DNA of 7,464 nt from contig JBLHGU010000247.1 in the NCBI GenBank assembly GCA_047615875.1, positions 1-7,464 on the forward strand. The letters run 5' to 3'. Source of the DNA: JBLHGU01 sp047615875 (GTDB taxonomy: Bacteria > Pseudomonadota > Gammaproteobacteria > Arenicellales > CAJQKF01). The position numbers and the translations under genes were made by a program. A model generated the notes under the pieces. That model saw only the letters and a program-made list of their open reading frames with translations, was not told the origin of the DNA and made no database searches. Positions 6,134-7,464 of this stretch are shown here, piece after piece. How positions within the stretch are numbered: the stretch's first letter is position 1; each line of letters opens with the position of its first letter.

Positions 6134-7134
6134 CGAAACCGTTAATCTCCGTAGAAAATCTTACTCTGAGATTTAAAACCGATGAAGGCCTGGTAACCGC
6201 TGTCGAGGATGTCTCTTTTGATATCGCATCGGGAGAAGTACTTGGTCTGGTCGGGGAAAGTGGTTCCGGTAAATCGGTGACGGCCAAATCACTAATGCAG
6301 TTAAATCCGGACAATTCTGTATACGATCCTAAAAGCCGTATCACCTTGAATCTGGATGATGAATCAGTAGATGTACTTTCGCTGAAACATCCGCGCGATA
6401 TGAAGGTAATTCGTGGGGGTGCGATATCGATGATATTCCAGGAACCTATGGCCAGTTTTGCGCCAGCCATTTCAATTGGAGAACAGATGGTCGAGCAATT
6501 GTTAATCCATTCGGATATGACAACGTCTCAAGCAAAAGAAATTTCAGTCGAAATGCTAACCAGAGTAGGTATTCCTGATCCAGCACAAAGATTTAAGCAA
6601 TATGCATTTGAGTTTTCTGGCGGAATGCGCCAACGCGCTATGATTGCAATGGCACTTTCAACCAAACCGCGATTATTAATTGCCGATGAACCTACGACGG
6701 CATTAGACGTTACTATTCAGGCTCAGGTAATCGATTTAATGAAGGACCTGGTGAAAGAATTTCAAATGGGTATATTGTTTATAACCCATGATCTAGGCGT
6801 TATTGCACAGACCGCCGATAAAGTCGCGGTTATGTATTTAGGAAAACTGATTGAAAAAGGTGAGGTTCGGCAAGTGCTTAGAAATCCTCGCCATCCTTAT
6901 ACGCAAGGTCTACTGCAGGCTTTACCCAGACTGGATGATCTGGACACTCCCTTGACAGCAATTAAAGGCGATATCCCCTCGCCACTTGATCGACCATCAG
7001 GCTGTGTCTTCAACACCCGATGTCCTGTTTCACTAGGTAAAGAATGTGAAACCCGGGTGCCTGTTTATACCACTGGTGATGATGGGCAGCAGGTTGCCTG
7101 TTTGCTAGCAGAAAAAGAAGGGGTAGCAGCATGA
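6130..7134 (+). CDS. ABC importer ATPase, DppD/OppD-like, with four-Cys C-terminal motif
   Basis: A 334-residue cytoplasmic ATPase, one of the two nucleotide-binding subunits. Walker A is GESGSGKS (42-49), the Q-loop Gln is 104 (IFQEP), the signature is FSGGMRQR (162-169), Walker B is LLIADE (182-187), the D-loop is ALD (191-193) and the switch His is 220. All catalytic residues are present. The C-terminal oligopeptide-transporter domain starts near HPYTQGLLQALP (255-266) and carries four cysteines, 292, 298, 306 and 324. In this family they can bind a [4Fe-4S] cluster, as seen in bacterial Dpp and Opp structures; that it does so here is inferred. The ATG overlaps the permease stop (ATGA at 6130-6133), and no good ribosome binding site precedes it, so translation is probably coupled to the permease gene. 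Its own stop overlaps the next ATPase start in the same way. Confidence 0.94.
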   Translation: MTKPLISVENLTLRFKTDEGLVTAVEDVSFDIASGEVLGLVGESGSGKSVTAKSLMQLNPDNSVYDPKSRITLNLDDESVDVLSLKHPRDMKVIRGGAISMIFQEPMASFAPAISIGEQMVEQLLIHSDMTTSQAKEISVEMLTRVGIPDPAQRFKQYAFEFSGGMRQRAMIAMALSTKPRLLIADEPTTALDVTIQAQVIDLMKDLVKEFQMGILFITHDLGVIAQTADKVAVMYLGKLIEKGEVRQVLRNPRHPYTQGLLQALPRLDDLDTPLTAIKGDIPSPLDRPSGCVFNTRCPVSLGKECETRVPVYTTGDDGQQVACLLAEKEGVAA

Positions 7135-7464
7135 GTAAAACACTCATTTCTACCAGTAATCTTTCAGTACATTTCCCTCTTAGGGGAAAACTTTTCGGAC
7201 CACCACCGGTGGTGCGCGCGGTAGAAAACATAACAGTTAATATCGAGAAAGGAAGTTTCTTCGGCTTAGTGGGAGAATCAGGATCCGGTAAAACTACATT
7301 TGGCCGAGCTTTATTACGTGCAGCTCCAATCACTCATGGCGTCGCGACTTACCAGGATGATGAGGTGACCTATGATATTGGTACAATTAAAGGCGACGAA
7401 CTGAAGGAATACAGAAAACGGGCACAGTTAATATTTCAAGATCCTTACGCGGCATTAAGCCCTC
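7131..7464 (+). CDS. ABC importer ATPase, DppF/OppF-like (3' end outside window)
   Basis: The N-terminal 111 residues of the second nucleotide-binding subunit, cut by the right edge. The ATG overlaps the stop of the preceding ATPase gene (ATGA at 7131-7134) and has a good ribosome binding site, AAGGGG at 7118-7123, 7 bases upstream. The start MSKTLISTSNLSVHFPLRGK resembles DppF/OppF, where such a loop (residues 15-30) precedes the first conserved strand. Walker A is GESGSGKT (48-55) and the Q-loop is LIFQDPYAALSP, with Gln103. The signature, Walker B and switch His lie beyond the window, as would the C-terminal domain. As OppD-type and OppF-type ATPases work as a heterodimer, this is the partner of the protein encoded at 6130-7134. 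About 220 or more residues are missing, judged from family length. Confidence 0.9.
   Translation, partial: MSKTLISTSNLSVHFPLRGKLFGPPPVVRAVENITVNIEKGSFFGLVGESGSGKTTFGRALLRAAPITHGVATYQDDEVTYDIGTIKGDELKEYRKRAQLIFQDPYAALSP

Noticed and set aside
6120..6140. Frameshift fusing the second permease to the first ATPase
   Set aside because: The ATGA overlap at 6130-6133 is a normal coupled junction. The permease ends at a family-typical point (DAADPYADTKK) and the ATPase begins with a normal N-terminal strand.

Overview
The window looks like ordinary chromosomal DNA from a gammaproteobacterium, probably a marine or other environmental lineage. This rests mainly on the first gene, whose C-terminal half resembles the second, str-operon-independent EF-G (FusA2/EF-G2) of Vibrio, Shewanella and Pseudomonas. 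Base composition is moderate, spacing is tight, and all genes are on the + strand. The organism assignment is an inference from remembered family sequences, not from a search.

Layout. Positions 1-1269 hold the 3' part of an EF-G gene (end of the GTPase domain plus domains II-V), closed by a strong symmetrical intrinsic terminator at 1288-1320. A 456-base spacer (1321-1776) follows. I see no confident gene in it, but it contains an 11-bp inverted repeat around a 10-bp palindrome, a 21-base imperfect direct repeat (18/21 identical, 187 bases apart) and a weak promoter candidate.

From 1777 to the right edge runs a five-gene ABC importer operon of the peptide/opine/nickel (PepT, Opp/Dpp-like) type in canonical order: large family-5 solute-binding protein (1777-3858), DppB/OppB-like permease (3972-4976), DppC/OppC-like permease with a large periplasmic insertion (4982-6133), DppD/OppD-like ATPase (6130-7134) and DppF/OppF-like ATPase (7131 to beyond 7464, truncated by the window). 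A perfect 11-bp hairpin with a T-tract (3883-3912) separates the binding-protein gene from the permeases, so the binding protein is probably made in excess. The last four genes are packed with a 5-base gap and two ATGA overlaps.

Together the five proteins would form one periplasmic-binding-protein-dependent importer: the binding protein captures solute in the periplasm, the two permeases form the channel, and the two ATPases drive it. The substrate cannot be read from the sequence. The binding protein's motifs (YGGT after a long N-terminal region; GNQLPY) and the permease insertion resemble a subgroup that includes oligosaccharide importers as well as peptide importers, so the label 'dipeptide transporter' should not be taken literally. 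I found no mobile element, CRISPR array, RNA gene or clearly novel system. The spacer repeats are the least explained structures.
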